The notes beneath the pieces are model-generated. The model ran no database searches, was not told where the DNA came from, and saw nothing but the letters and a program-made list of their open reading frames with translations. Shown here piece by piece: positions 13,780-24,911 of a DNA stretch of 64,000 nucleotides; position 1 is the first letter of the stretch, and every line of letters starts with the position of its first letter. A program made the translations under genes and the position numbers. This DNA is from Diphasiastrum complanatum (Eukaryota; Streptophyta; Lycopodiopsida; Lycopodiales; Lycopodiaceae), in contig CM055094.1 in the NCBI GenBank assembly GCA_029204225.1, positions 21,946,657-22,010,656 on the forward strand, read 5' to 3'.

Positions 13780-14388
13780 AGCAATAGTCCTACATGCATG
13801 ATCAGTGGATACAGCTTGTCACAGGCTCCGCAACGAAGTGAGAATCACGGGAGGTGAAAGCTTGGAGAGATAAAAACGGCTGGAAGAAATCCTTCTTTGG
13901 TGTATTTTGCAGGTTTGGAGCTCAGAATCATCAGTGAGAAACGAAGACACTGTCCCGGAAGCATCAGAAAGGCCAGGGTAGCATCAAACAAGTTGAAAAT
14001 CTGTTGAGTGGAGAAAATTCTTACAATACTTCCTAGTTGTTGTGGAAAGTGCTTTGTGTGAGAGGTTTGCCAAGAAATCTCTCATTTGTCTGTTTGGAGT
14101 ACCACAAATCACACTAGATAGTGTCTAGTACTGTCATTCAGAATTAGGAAGCTTCATACTTTTCACATTACTAATCTCTGTCTTTTGAACGATCACACAT
14201 TTCGAAATCTTTGCAAAGAGGAGACGGCGTAGCCGCTGCGCCGAAGTGGAGAATCTAGAATATTCCCTCTGAAAGTTCTTATATTCTCTTTACTTTTCAT
14301 CTTGTCCGTGCCAATATCGGATCGACGCGCCAGTGGTAAAGAAAACCAAGAGCAGTCGTACATCCGAGCCAGACTCATCTATCCAGTA

Positions 14389-15598
14389 ATGGCAACTCTA
14401 AGCGAGAGTGTCCTTAATGAGTCAAGCAAATTGGAAGGTGCCAGCAACTATGCAGTTTGGAACTTCAAAGTGAAGAATATTTTGATGGAAAAGGAGCTGT
14501 GGGAGATCGTGACAGGTGAAGATACAAGGTCAATGATTGAAGAAGATCAGCGGACATTTGATAGGAGAAAACGGAAAGCCCAGAATGTCATCAACTTATC
14601 GGTTAGAGATGCAATTATTCTCTATATTTCAGATTCAAAAGGACCAAAAGAAGCGTGGGATACATTGAAGGCATTGTTTAAATGACAAATACATCTCGAA
14701 TATTCTTTTTGAAGACGAAGTTGCATACATTGCGGATGGATGATGGTGCAACTATTGCCGATCACATACTGAAGATCAAAGAGATCCGTGACCAATTAGC
14801 AGCAGTTGGAGAGAGAGTACAAGATCGTGAGATCGTGCAATTGACATTGAATAGTCTGAGTGAGTCACATCAGATGTTTGTGACAAGTATAGCCACAAGA
14901 AAAAATCTTCCAACCTATGAAGAACTAGGTGGATTGCTTTTGCATGAAGAGCAACGTCAAGAGAACTTGAATCATCGTAACAGGAGCTATGATCAAGCTC
15001 TTGCAGTTAGAGGACGAGGTGGAAGATTTGGCCGTGGAAGGTATCAATCGAGTGGAGGAAACCCAAGCTGGAGATCATTTCAACAATTTCATGAGCAAGT
15101 CAATGATAGTCCGAATCGAGTCAATTGGAATCAAGGCTGAGGTCAAGGACGTGGCTATTCAAGACAAAATAAACCTAGAAATTGTAGGTACTGCAACAAA
15201 CTTGGCCACTGGGAGCGTGAATGCTTCAAGAAACAGAAGGAGATGGAACAAAGAAAAGACAAATGGCAAGCGGGAGATTATGCTGATCAACATCAATTTG
15301 ATGACTATTATTATGAAGACAATTATACTGATCAACATCAATACAATGATGATCAATATGAAGATGATACTGGTGAGAGTTCAAAATTGTTCATTACAGC
15401 ATTAATGACAAGTGATGAAGCCAAAGATACATGGTACATTGATAGTGGTGCATCCAAGCACATGACTTCAAGGAAAGAGTGGTTTTCAGAACTCAAGGAA
15501 ACTGACAATGGTGATAAGGTTGGACAATCTGATGGCAAATTGCTATCTGTTAAAGGAGTTGGAGTAGTACCAGTGAAGTTAGCTAGCAGGTAGATAAA
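14389..15598 (+). pseudogene. Copia A gag and protease pseudogene
   Basis: The start ATG at 14389 (MATLSESVLNESSKLEG) is supported by the same start in Copia B. The gag core (NYAVWNFKVKNILMEKELWEIV) is open to a frameshift at about 14684, then continues to 15140. The zinc knuckle CRYCNKLGHWERECF (CX2CX4HX4C) lies near 15184-15230. Protease shows WYIDSGASKHMTS at about 15433-15470. A stop at 15591 ends the open frame, though homology continues to about 15748. At least two frameshifts break the polyprotein. Confidence 0.9.
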
Positions 15599-15748
15599 GC
15601 AGATAAGCAATGTGCAATATGTACCTGGCTTAGCTAACAATCTACTATCTATTGGGACGATGGCTGATCAACAACTCAAGGTTGAGTTTGACAGTGACAA
15701 ATGTCTTGTCAAAGACATCAAGAATCACTACAAAGTGATTGCTCGTAT

Positions 15749-17426
15749 TTTCTAGAGATGCTACTTTTGATGAGATGGGTCAAAATGACCAGATACTCCC
15801 GAATCAAGTGAGCAGGGAGAGCTTAGAAGATCAAGTAGAAATTGAAAACCTCCTGCAAGATTAGAGATGAATCTAGCCCTAATGAGTTCTGTGCTCAAGG
15901 CTCAAGAACCAAAAACTTTTGATAAAGCAAAGGAGCACAAGGAGTGGCGTGAAGCTATGGAAACAGAAATGAAAGCTATAACGAAAAATGGGACGTAGAA
16001 CTTGGTTGAGCTACCTGATGGTAAGACGCCTATCACTTGCAAATGGATATACAAGATCAAATATGGAGCTGATGGTCAACTCAACAACTACAAAGCACGG
16101 TTGGTTGCGAGAGGATTTGAGCAGCAGGAAGGTATTGATTTTGAGGAAACCTTTGCACCCATAGCTAAGATGGTAACTATATGTTCTATCATTGCTATTT
16201 CTGTTTTCTACGGCTGGAAGATCCAGCAAATCGACATTGAATCTGCCTTTCTTAATGGAGTGTTGGATGAAGAGGTGTACTTAGTACAACCTCAAGGATT
16301 TGTTGAAGGAGAGAGCATCTCGTTTGTAAGCTCAACAAAGCCATTTATGGATTGAAGCAAGCACCACGGGCGTGGTACTCTTGCATTGATGAATACTTCA
16401 AGCGAAGGGGAATGGTAAGGAGTGATGTTGATCCTAATCTTTACATTCTAAAGCAAGACTCAGATATAGTGCTCATTGTGTTGTACGTGGATGATTTGAT
16501 TATTACAGGAAGTAATGAGAGCTTAATTGATGAAATAAAATCATATCTTTCCAATGCTTTTGACATGAGTGATCTAGGATTGATGCACTATTGTCTTGGC
16601 ATTGAAGTATGGCAAAAGGAAGACATGGTCTTTCTTACACAAAACAAATATGCACAAGATTTGATTTATAAGTTCAATATGCAGGATTGTAAGCCTTTGA
16701 GTACCCCTATGGATGTCAACATGAAGCTTACTGCATATAATGAATCTGAGAAAGTGGATGCTTATTTGTATAGATAGCTGGTGGGTAGTTTGATTTATTT
16801 GACACACACATGACTTGATATTTCTTATGGCGTTGGTGTTGTTAGTCAATTTATGCAAGATCCTAGCTAAAAGTATTCTCAGATACATTCGAGGGACATT
16901 GAATTTTGGTTTGAAGTATGATCAGCCTGAAGCACCAATGTTGGTAGGTTATACAAATGCCGATTGGGCAAGTAATATTGATGAGAGAAGATCTACCAGT
17001 GGTCATACATTCAGTTATGGTACAGTTGTAATTTCATGGAGCAGCAGAAAGCAACCTACAATAGTCTTATCATCGACGAAATTCGAATATCGAGTACTTA
17101 GCAATGCTACACAAGAAGCGATATGGTTATGAAGATTGCTTGTGGATTTAGGTCAACCATAGGTGGATGCGACTACTATATCTTGCAATAATCAAAATTG
17201 CATTCACCTCGTCAAAAATCTAGTTCTACATGCCCGAACCAAGCACATCAAAATGCACTACCATTTTGTTTGAGAGAAAATTCTTGATAGAGCCATTAAT
17301 CTTGTTTTTTGTAAATCTGAAGATCAAATGGCAGATATTTTTACTAAGTCATTAGGTAGATGTAAATTTGAGAGGTTTCGTACTCTATCAGAAATCGAAG
17401 AATGTAATTTTATCATTGAGGGAGAG
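15749..17426 (+). pseudogene. Copia A RT and RNase H pseudogene
   Basis: RT begins around 16002 (ELPDGKTPITCKWIYKIK) and keeps the YVDD active site (VLYVDDLIITG near 16480-16510). A frameshift falls at about 16300-16352. RNase H retains YTNADWAS and LSSTKFEY, where the catalytic Glu of TEAEY has become F-E-Y context. In-frame stops replace residues present in B and C: YR-stop-LVGS for YRQLVGS, THT-stop-LDIS for THTRPDIS, and WL-stop-RLLV for WLQRLLV. All fit C-to-T change. The frame ends at the polypurine tract. Confidence 0.9.
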
Positions 17427-17688
17427 TGTTAGAAATCAATGATAAACTTCATTGTTATTGTTTATGAGGTACATTGATATTGACAGCTATGACCAACTGT
17501 CATTAGCCATAGGCTTGTCTATTAGTCTACTCGTAGGTTTTCTCTCTCTATCAAGGGTTCAGGTATATTCGTACATTTTACATTCTGTATGAGTTAGTGT
17601 GATAGAGTGACAGTGCATGTTCTTCTTCCGCCTTCTTGTGGTGATTGCTTATGGTGAATGGTTGATGTTGCATATCTAATTCTTGACA
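17427..17688 (+). repeat. 3' LTR of Copia A
   Basis: 262 bp, tgttagaaatcaatga to aattcttgaca, preceded by the polypurine tract gagggagag and followed by the target duplication atcta. It is colinear with the 5' LTR. Confidence 0.95.
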
Positions 17689-17693
17689 ATCTA

Positions 17694-19089
17694 GCCCCCC
17701 CAAGCCATGCCATGTGATAGCAAGAGGAGAAGAGCTCAATTGGTAAGCTAGGCCAAAGTTGTCGACGAATAATCACTACCTCAATATAAAGAGAGTAGGA
17801 TCATGTGCATGAACCCATGCAATTTCCATGTAGGTCAACTCTTAATAGATCACCGTGCTTCATGCATTCCTCCTACCTATATCAGTCACACGTACATGCA
17901 CTACTCCATATGTCTCAATTACAGTGTCTGGGTCCTGTCAAGATCATTAGTCACCAACAGGCCTCGACATGGAATAAAATCTAGGCATGACCAATAATCT
18001 TGAACACTGGAGGGCCGGTCTACCATATTAGGACTATTCCATGTCCTTAGCTGAATATGGCTATAACAAAAATTTAGATGGAATTTTAAGATCTCATAAA
18101 TGTCGGATATGGCAGTTAAAGTTCTTCTGGAAGGAATGAAATTTATTGTACCAATTTGGATATAGATATTGGACATCTATTATTGTGTTACTTCAGTTAT
18201 TTTGAATTCAAAATGGTTCCTTTTTGTTAATGAATACACTTGGGTCATTTCAACAGTATATGAACGATGTCTTTTGTCCATACTATAGGTCAATGCCTAG
18301 TGCTATTCTTAGATGCTATTGAGCCATTTGGATTCATTAATAAAAATATGTGCATAGAGTATACATGAATTCTTGGAAGAGTATTTCTCAATTGAGAAAT
18401 AGACTCAGTTCATTAGTGATTGTGTCCTAGAGAGCTCAATTGGACAATGGTTCCAATAATGGTAACTACAATTTTGCTGAATTTTGGTTGGACATACACC
18501 CTAGTATTCCTTAATGATTAAGTTTGGTTTTAGGTCTTCAATTAATTATGATTGACGAATCATAAGAATCTAACTATGTTAAAATTCACAAGCTAGTTTG
18601 GACCAATTTTGGTCACATGCATTGTAATCGGCAAGATGGCCATGTAAATAGATGCCACACATGCCAAATAGCATAGGATTCTTTTCCAAAGTCTTATTCT
18701 ACATCCTACATTGTAAAGGCACCTTTGAAATAATGCCAAAGAGTGCTTAGATAGGGTAGAGATAAAATAGGAGTGTATGTTTTTTATTGTTTTTGGGTCT
18801 CGAGATCAAGGACCCTAATTGACGAATCATGAACATATACCTAATTATTATTAGGGAATAATTTCTGACCTATTGAATGAGTAGAGAGATTAGATCAATG
18901 TTTTGAACATCTACATATCTTTACTCCAATGTTTTATTAAGACTATGGATCTCACAGACATTTTTTGTAAAGTAAATTGCTTTGGCTTATGGAGAATTTT
19001 GTGACCTATTGAATGAGTAGAGAGTTTAGATCAGTGTTTTGAACATCTAAATCTCTTTACTCCAGTGTTTTATTGAGACTATGGATCCT
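17694..19089. other. non-coding stretch, partly the LTR interrupted by Copia A
   Basis: The first part should continue the minus-strand LTR that starts at 13390, since removing Copia A and one target copy rejoins ggatcta and gcccccc. Its far end was not found. No gene is visible. The right part holds the 86-bp direct repeat listed separately. Confidence 0.4.
18866..19087. repeat. 86-bp direct repeat, two copies
   Basis: Copies at 18866-18951 and 19002-19087, both running from tgacctattgaatgagtag to gactatggatc, differ at only a few positions. They are 136 bp apart start to start. The second copy ends three bases before the truncated LTR of Gy1. Confidence 0.9.
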
Positions 19090-19380
19090 CCTTGGCCTCT
19101 GAATCCTATTCGTCCATTTCTGCCTCCTTAATTATTCAAATTTAAAAAAAAGAGTGGGAACCATCCAAATTGGAGGGAAACCCAACTTTATTCACTAGCT
19201 TGACATTTAGGCCCTGCGACATTAAAAGTCCCGCAAAAAGGCCTGGAGTCCTTTTATTGACTTGTAACTAATCAAATAACTATGTGATCATCGGGTTGGA
19301 CTTACACACGCAGGGTGCCAAATCCCTCTCACTTATTAACTAGGGTTAGGGTTGCCTTGGGATCTGCAAACCCTCCAACA
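19090..19380 (-). repeat. truncated 3' LTR (U3 part) of Gypsy Gy1
   Basis: This 291-bp stretch is the reverse complement of 24141 to about 24437, the first part of the Gy2 LTR. Shared words include ggagggtttgc, gagagggatttggcacca and ggtttccctccaattt (read on the LTR strand). It ends on the plus strand with ccctccaaca, giving an LTR start TGTTGGAGGG. The LTR is cut off at 19090 after ggccaagg. Confidence 0.85.
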
Positions 19381-19400
19381 GTATCCCCCACCAAAATTGG
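19381..19400 (-). other. polypurine tract of Gypsy Gy1
   Basis: Read on the minus strand the bases just before the LTR are ttttggtgggggatac, a purine-rich tract as expected next to a 3' LTR. It fixes Gy1 as a minus-strand element whose interior lies to the right. Confidence 0.7.
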
Positions 19401-19468
19401 TGGCGGTCCAACGACACCTACGAGATGTAGTTACTGGGGACTTTTATTGGCTTCGCGACGAATCTTTA

Positions 19469-21985
19469 TTAAATGATACTGCACCTTCTCCATAAAATTG
19501 AGTCGGGCAGTGTTAAAATCCAAATTATGTGGCAAAAAACAATGATGAGCTCCAACAATCCACTTTGAAGTTGTCCAGGACGTGAAGCGAGATTCCCAGG
19601 AGCCTCCATAATTGCTGCATGAAAATATAGTCGAGCAACTGGCAGCTGATCCTTGATATTCTCTAAGGCCATTGGCTTATCTGGATCGAATGCCAAAGGA
19701 GGAAGACAATCATCCCATCTGGTTGCCACTGATGCCAACAGAGTTAAATCTTTCGCAAACAGTGTCGATTGTCTTATTGTCGGATTGGGAGAGTGTATAT
19801 ACTCCTGTTGGTACGCTTGTGAGGCCCGGTGGAAATCCACTTATATCGATTAACTGTATGGTTGATGGATGATTGGCCAATTGGGCACATGGATTGTAAT
19901 TTTTTCCATAGCCAATCCCAAATCCTTCCATTTATTTCTTTGCGACATTGGTACATGATACAGTGTCAAAGCGGCCTTGGAATCCCTGAAGCGCCACTTT
20001 GTAAGTCTCAACTTTTTTGAACAAATACGTGATCTCTGTCAGAGTTACCAGATGATCTGGTATTTGTGTCTGGAGATATGCATCATGCTCAAGGGTGGTC
20101 GCATCCAATTCACCTTGGACACGTGTGCGATCCTGCTCTGCCATCTGCAGTTGACCTTGTACCAATTGCACTTGTTGCTTTGCATCCTGCATGACCTTGT
20201 CCACCTGATCTTGTGGGGCTGTCAAGGCATTCTACAGGGAGCTGACGTATCCTTCAAGGCGATCAGCTTGTTGCTGTGCCGTCTTCTTCTCAGCTTCTGA
20301 TTTTTCTTCATGCTGCTTGGCGATCTTCAATTCTCAGTCCAGTTGAATAATTTTCTGGCTGATGAGAGTGTTTTCGGATCTCATATCTGAAATTCTCTGC
20401 TCCATTTCTTTTTTCTTATCAAGCATAGACTGGATCACTTGCGCAAGGCTGGAGACCAAACCGCGAGCATCACCAGAATCTACTGTTGTGGAAGTGGCAG
20501 CAGCAGAAGGACTTGATGGTACTGTCTGTGGTTGGTATGGAAGAGGTGCCAGAAATTCTTCTTCTTCAAAGAGGTCCTCCTCTTCATAGCCCTCAGGCAC
20601 TATGGCGTCGCACTGTTTCGGTGATTTCACAGCTTGCTCGACCCGAAGTGTGGCTGGTGCCGCTTCAGCTTGAGGTTGCTGGGACAATTGGCATGAATCT
20701 TCAACACCAACAGTAGTATCATGAAATTATTTGAATCCTCTTCTAGGGGATTGGATTCAAAGGGCGCAGGGCTCTGGGGCATTTCAAAAACTTCGGAGGC
20801 CCCAAGGGGTCAGAATCATTGAACATATCCATGAAATATTGTGTGTTTGAGAAAATAGCTTCTGTGTGTGGGGGTGAGACGATCTGGGCAGCTGTGATGG
20901 GAATGGTAGCCCCAATGGTCACAGACTGTCCTTGAGTGAAAGAAGAGGCAAGGGAAGCATCAGAGACAGGGAAAATAGGAAGTTCAATGTGAGTAGCAGC
21001 AGAGGGTGGAAGCGCAGCTAACGATGTATGCCTAGTACGACGTCGTGACGTGGAAGGCGAGTCAGGAATGACGATCTCGCTGCATCGACGATGTAGACTA
21101 TGTGAACTGGAGGCCTGGTGGGATGACTCAGCCGATGCTTCTTCATAAACCGAAAGCACAGAATCCAGGTGAAAGCCATGGATTTTGTTTTCAAGGTGGG
21201 AGGCCGCTAGGAGAGATAACAAGGAGCCAATAGCGAACTGCTACTTGGCATTGCTCTTAATGGCTTGTTTGAGCTCACCAGAAACAATCTTGAACTAGTT
21301 ACACGGTTTGAGAGGAGCCTTGGCTATCTTGACATAGGACTCGCCTATCCTATGTAGGATTTGAGAAGTGATGCAGTCTTTCCTAAGGTTGCCAACCATC
21401 AAAAAGTTATTGAGGAGCTGAGCAACAGCGTGTATGGCAGGCTCAGTGATGGCATCTAGGAGGTAGCCATCATTGGTCCAATGCAAATCATTTGTTAGGT
21501 CTATGTAAGGCTTAATAGCCTGTTTGGCCTGCTTATGGTTGGGTGAGGCTTGGGTACCAGACGCTATGCCTATGGCAGCAAGGGCGGCCTCAATCATGCG
21601 CATCTTGTATGTGGCTCCCTGGAAGGTGATGTAAAACTTGGATTTTTCTTCCTTCCACGTACTGAAAGCAAGAGTGATAAAATCCATGTTGATTCTCCCT
21701 GAAAAGGTTCTCTCATGAATACCCATTGCAGTAAGCAGAGGCTCTGCAAGGGTCATCCACTGAGTGACCATGCTTGTGCTAGGAAGTATCATGATATTCG
21801 TGAGTGTATAACAGAAAATAGTTCAGAAAGTTTGGAAGTCTTTGGTCGCTGGAAAAATTGGCAAGAGCATCGCTAGCATAAGTGAGGAATAAATTGAATT
21901 CAGCCAGCCTATAGGTGAATTTGGAGGGTCCATTACACTGAATACTAGTTTGGCTGATCACTTTTGAACAAAAATTTGCAAGCAT
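19469..21985 (-). pseudogene. unrecognised extra ORF of Gypsy Gy1, with coiled coil
   Basis: This 2.5-kb coding-like region lies between the polypurine tract and the place where pol should be. Open pieces, in reading order, are 21985-21779, 21792-21295 joined in the same frame to 21222-20743, then 20687 to 19710 in one frame with three stops, and 19840-19469. Stops within otherwise long frames are mostly TAG where CAG would fit. The N-terminal part is helical and mixed in character. A Ser/Thr/Arg-rich stretch follows (SPSTSRRRTRHTS), then an acidic patch (EGYEEEDLFEEEEF near 20580). A clear Gln/Glu/Lys-rich coiled coil runs from about 20450 to 20000 (KKKEMEQRISDMRSENTLIS, AKQQVQLVQGQLQMAEQDRT). 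Near the end is a hydrophobic run, LLELIIVFCHIIWILTL. I do not recognise the protein. Position resembles the extra or env-like ORFs of Athila and Tat elements, but no signal peptide is seen and function is unknown. Confidence 0.6.
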
Positions 21986-22242
21986 GTATAGTACTATGAA
22001 AATAGGCTATAAAAATCTCGATGAAGATTTTTGAGGCTCTGAACCTATCCGGCGAACGTTCTCCAGGGTTGGCAAAGGATGAACCTTCGCCCAAGAGGGT
22101 CCTTCGCCCAAGTACTGTCATAAATGCAATTTGTCAAGATCTGAAGCTATGGCCAACCTAATTTTGACATTTTAAGACCATCTAGCATGTCAACGAAGGT
22201 TCCTAATGAGAGTAAGGTGCTCGGCGAAGGTTCCCAAAATGG
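21986..22242. other. unassigned junction DNA, probably Gy1 interior
   Basis: No frame is recognisable. Words such as ccttcgcccaag recur here and in the Gy2 leader (agccttcgcctgg near 25850), which favours Gypsy origin. It ends where Copia K begins. Confidence 0.35.
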
Positions 22243-22571
22243 CAAATAGATCAAAGAGCCAATAAGCTTTCTATAGGTAGTGATGTCCTCAAAGGATGCT
22301 TCCTCACTTTCCTTAGAAACTTTTCCACTTAGCTCCATGGGAGTTTCAACTCCTTTACAATCTTTCATGCCAAACTTTTCTAAGATGGATCTAGCATACT
22401 TAGATTGACATATGAAAGTAAAATCATTACTCGTTAACTTCTATTCCAAGTATAACTTTTAGAAGTCCTAGATCTACCATCTTAAATTCACTAGATAGAA
22501 ATTTTCACAACTCTAATGCCATCAAGATCATTTCTTGTGAGAATTATATCATCAACATATAAAATCAAAAT
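22243..22571 (-). pseudogene. Copia K RT/RNase H fragment
   Basis: Read on the minus strand this gives YVDDIILTRNDLDGI, then after frame breaks KDCKGVETPMELSGKVS and TTYRKLIGSLIYL, the Copia segment joining RT to RNase H. The right end is cut by insertion of Copia J just upstream of the YVDD box; the left end fuses to unrelated DNA at about 22242. Confidence 0.8.
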
Positions 22572-24140
22572 TGTCAAAGATCTGATAAGCACTATCAATC
22601 AATCACCATAAGCAATCACCAAGAGAAAAAGAAAAAACACACCATCACACTATTCCACTTAACATAAAGAGAGTACAATAAATCCTGAATATATAGAGAG
22701 AGAGAAACTAGTACTTGACTCTAGACTAGCCCACAACTACTTACAGTTGGTAACAGTTGTCAACAGTAAATTGTAAACAATAATAAGTTTATCATTGGTT
22801 TCTAATACTCTCCCTCAATGACAAAATTACATTCTTCTATTTCTAAGAGACTACGAAATTTCTCAAATTTACATCTACCTAAAGACTTAGTGAAAATATT
22901 AGTCACTTGATCTTCGAAGTTACAAAAAACTAGATCAATGGCACCATCAATAATTTTCTCTCGAACAAAATGATGATGTTTCTCAATATGTTTGGTTCGA
23001 GCATGTAGAATTGGATTTTTAGCAAGGTGAATGCATCTTTTGTTGTCGCAATATATAATTGTAGCATCCACCTGTGATTCATCCAAATCTATAAGTAATC
23101 TTTGGAGCCATATTACCTCTTGTGTAGCATTGCTAAGCACATGATACTCAGCTTCTGTCGAAGATAAGGCTACTGTAGGTTGTTTTTTACAGCTCCAGAA
23201 AATAATAGTTGTACCATATAACCGTTGGTAGATCTTTAATCATCAATACTACTTGTCCAATCAGCATCTGTATAGCCTACCAACATAAGTACTAAGAATT
23301 TTTAAGAGCAATGTGCGTGCAGACCCACATTTCGTGAGTTTCTAGGCATTTCAGACAGGTGCCTTGGCGTTTCGACCACTTTTCTAGCGTTTCAGGTCAG
23401 CAAACAAGCATTTCGGGACAATTTGATGATGTTTTGGGCACTCCTGGTGGCGTTTCAGGGCTGTTTTCTGGCATATCAGACCTGTGTACTGAGTTTCAGA
23501 CTGATCATGTACTTTCCAGCAATAGAATACAGCCAGCAAACATGCAAAATATTGTTTTCCAAGCAAAAAAATTTCTGTTTGTCACTCAAATCTTCACCAA
23601 AATAAACGATTTTTGATGGAATGAGTTACTAATCCACCTCTCCTTGCAGTTGGCTATCTCCAAACACTACTCTCACTGAAAATGATGGAAAAAACTGAGT
23701 TTTTCAGGCCTATCTTACTTGCTTGCACAAGTTTCACACAAAATCACAAAAGTAGGCTAAAACTCAATCAAATGACAGTTTTTCAGTTTCTAAATGCTTC
23801 ATAACTGTGAATGGCAATACTAGAGACAGTCTAGTGTGATTTGCAGTTCCCCAAACAAACAAATGAGGAATTTCTTGGCAAAAATCTCTCACAAATGGAA
23901 CTTTTCACAAAAAAAACTAGGAAGTATTATAAAACCTGTCTGATCCTACCCTGGCCTTTCTAATGCCTCCAAGATCGTGTCTTCGTTTCCTACTCCAAAA
24001 CTTGCAAAATACTCCAAGGAAAGATTTCTTCCAGCTTTTTGTCTCTCCAAGCTTTCACTCCTATGAAGGACTTTCTCACTTCATATCGGAGCTTGTGACA
24101 AGCTATATCCACTGATCAGGCACGTAGGACTATCGGGCTC
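22572..24140 (-). mobile_element. Copia J, internally deleted, 5' LTR missing
   Basis: The 3' LTR is at 22572-22807 (plus-strand tgtcaaagatctgata to tttctaata), closely related to that of Copia B. RNase H follows to about 23305. Then a large deletion joins it to leader DNA (about 23306-24135) that matches the leaders of A and B (gatcagtggatatagcttgt read on the minus strand). The element stops inside its primer site (gctct at 24137-24141), where the Gy2 LTR begins. Confidence 0.85.
22802..23290 (-). pseudogene. Copia J RNase H pseudogene
   Basis: Open from 23140 to the stop at 22802 and traceable further right in broken form. It keeps IIYCDNKRCIHLAKNPI, the HARTKHIEKHHHFVREK segment and IFTKSLGRCKFEKF, the family's C-terminus. 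The preceding TEAEY region near 23150 is still recognisable (SSTEAEYHVLSNA). Confidence 0.85.
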
Positions 24141-24445
24141 TATTGGAGGGTTTGCGGATCCCAAGACAATCCTAACCCTACTTAATTAGTGAGAGGGATT
24201 TGGCACCATGTGTGTGTAAGTCCAACCCGATGATCACATAGTTATTTGATTGATTAGGAAGTCAATAAAAGAACTTTAGGCCTTTTTTGTGGGACTTTTA
24301 ATGTCACAAGGCCTAAATGTCAAGTTAGTGAATGAAGTTGGGTTTCCCTCCAATTTTGAATGGTTCTCACTCTTTTTTAAATCTGAATAATTAGGGAGGC
24401 AGAATTGGACCAATAGGATTCTAAGGCCAAGGTCCTCCTGTGTAC

Positions 24446-24455
24446 TATAAAAAGG
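24446..24455 (+). promoter_or_regulatory. TATA box of the Gy2 LTR
   Basis: tataaaaagg lies about 305 bp into the LTR, 51 bp before an AATAAA signal. This spacing fits a short R region starting about 30 bp downstream. Confidence 0.7.
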
Positions 24456-24496
24456 GACCAGCTCGAGTTCTCTACACATGTACATATCTTCATTTC

Positions 24497-24502
24497 AATA
24501 AA
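24497..24502 (+). terminator. polyadenylation signal in the Gy2 LTR
   Basis: aataaa follows the TATA box by 41 bp within the LTR. It would serve 3'-end formation of the element transcript when present in the 3' LTR. Confidence 0.55.
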
Positions 24503-24893
24503 GCAGACTGGTTCTCTTGTGAAATGAATTAATGAATGTCCTTGCTCTCTATCACTTTTCCTCCATCTCTCATGCATTTATTGTGTTTGCTAATTGTTGG
24601 ATCTAAGTATTATTGGGATTGCATGTTTTCATACTTTTTATGAGAGAGAAAGGGAGAGAGAAAAAGAGTAAGCTTTTTTCATTATGGATGTAGTGTTAAT
24701 GATTGTAGTGTTAATGCTTAGGGTTAATGGATGTTAGAGTTAAATCTGGATCTTCCATTCATGCTGAATTCTGAGATATGTTATCGCTCTCATGGGAATG
24801 AACCTACACATGACAACTAACTTCATCTCCGTGATGCGAGATTGATTAGATCTTGGGTTGAGGATAGGCAAGAAAAGAAACCCACTACAATTT

Positions 24894-24911
24894 TGGCGCC
24901 GTTGCCGGGGA
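24894..24911 (+). other. primer-binding site of Gypsy Gy2 (tRNA-Asp type)
   Basis: tggcgccgttgccgggga starts four bases after the LTR end. This is the conserved primer site of plant Athila/Tat-type Gypsy elements, complementary to a tRNA-Asp 3' end. Confidence 0.9.

Larger units (their letters stand above)
13505..17688 (+). mobile_element. Copia A, full-length but internally deleted LTR retrotransposon
   Basis: Flanked by LTRs 13505-13767 and 17427-17688, both tgttag...ttgaca, and by the 5-bp target duplication atcta (13500-13504 and 17689-17693). Primer site 13768-13779, polypurine tract gagggagag at 17418-17426. The order is gag, protease, RT and RNase H. Most of the integrase is deleted near 15748, where the frame jumps from KNHYKVIA to RDATFDEMGQ, and there is a second smaller deletion near 15795. 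It inserted into the LTR of an older minus-strand element. Same family as B, C and J. Confidence 0.95.
24141..24889 (+). repeat. 5' LTR of Gypsy Gy2
   Basis: About 749 bp, beginning tattggagggtttgc (an expected TG start mutated to TA) and ending cactaca. It contains a TATA box and an AATAAA signal in the expected order, and its first 300 bp match the inverted LTR fragment of Gy1. Confidence 0.85.

Noticed and set aside
19469-21985. A host gene on the minus strand
   Set aside because: It is bounded by a Gypsy polypurine tract and LTR, is broken by many stops without splice-like boundaries, and fits the element's strand.
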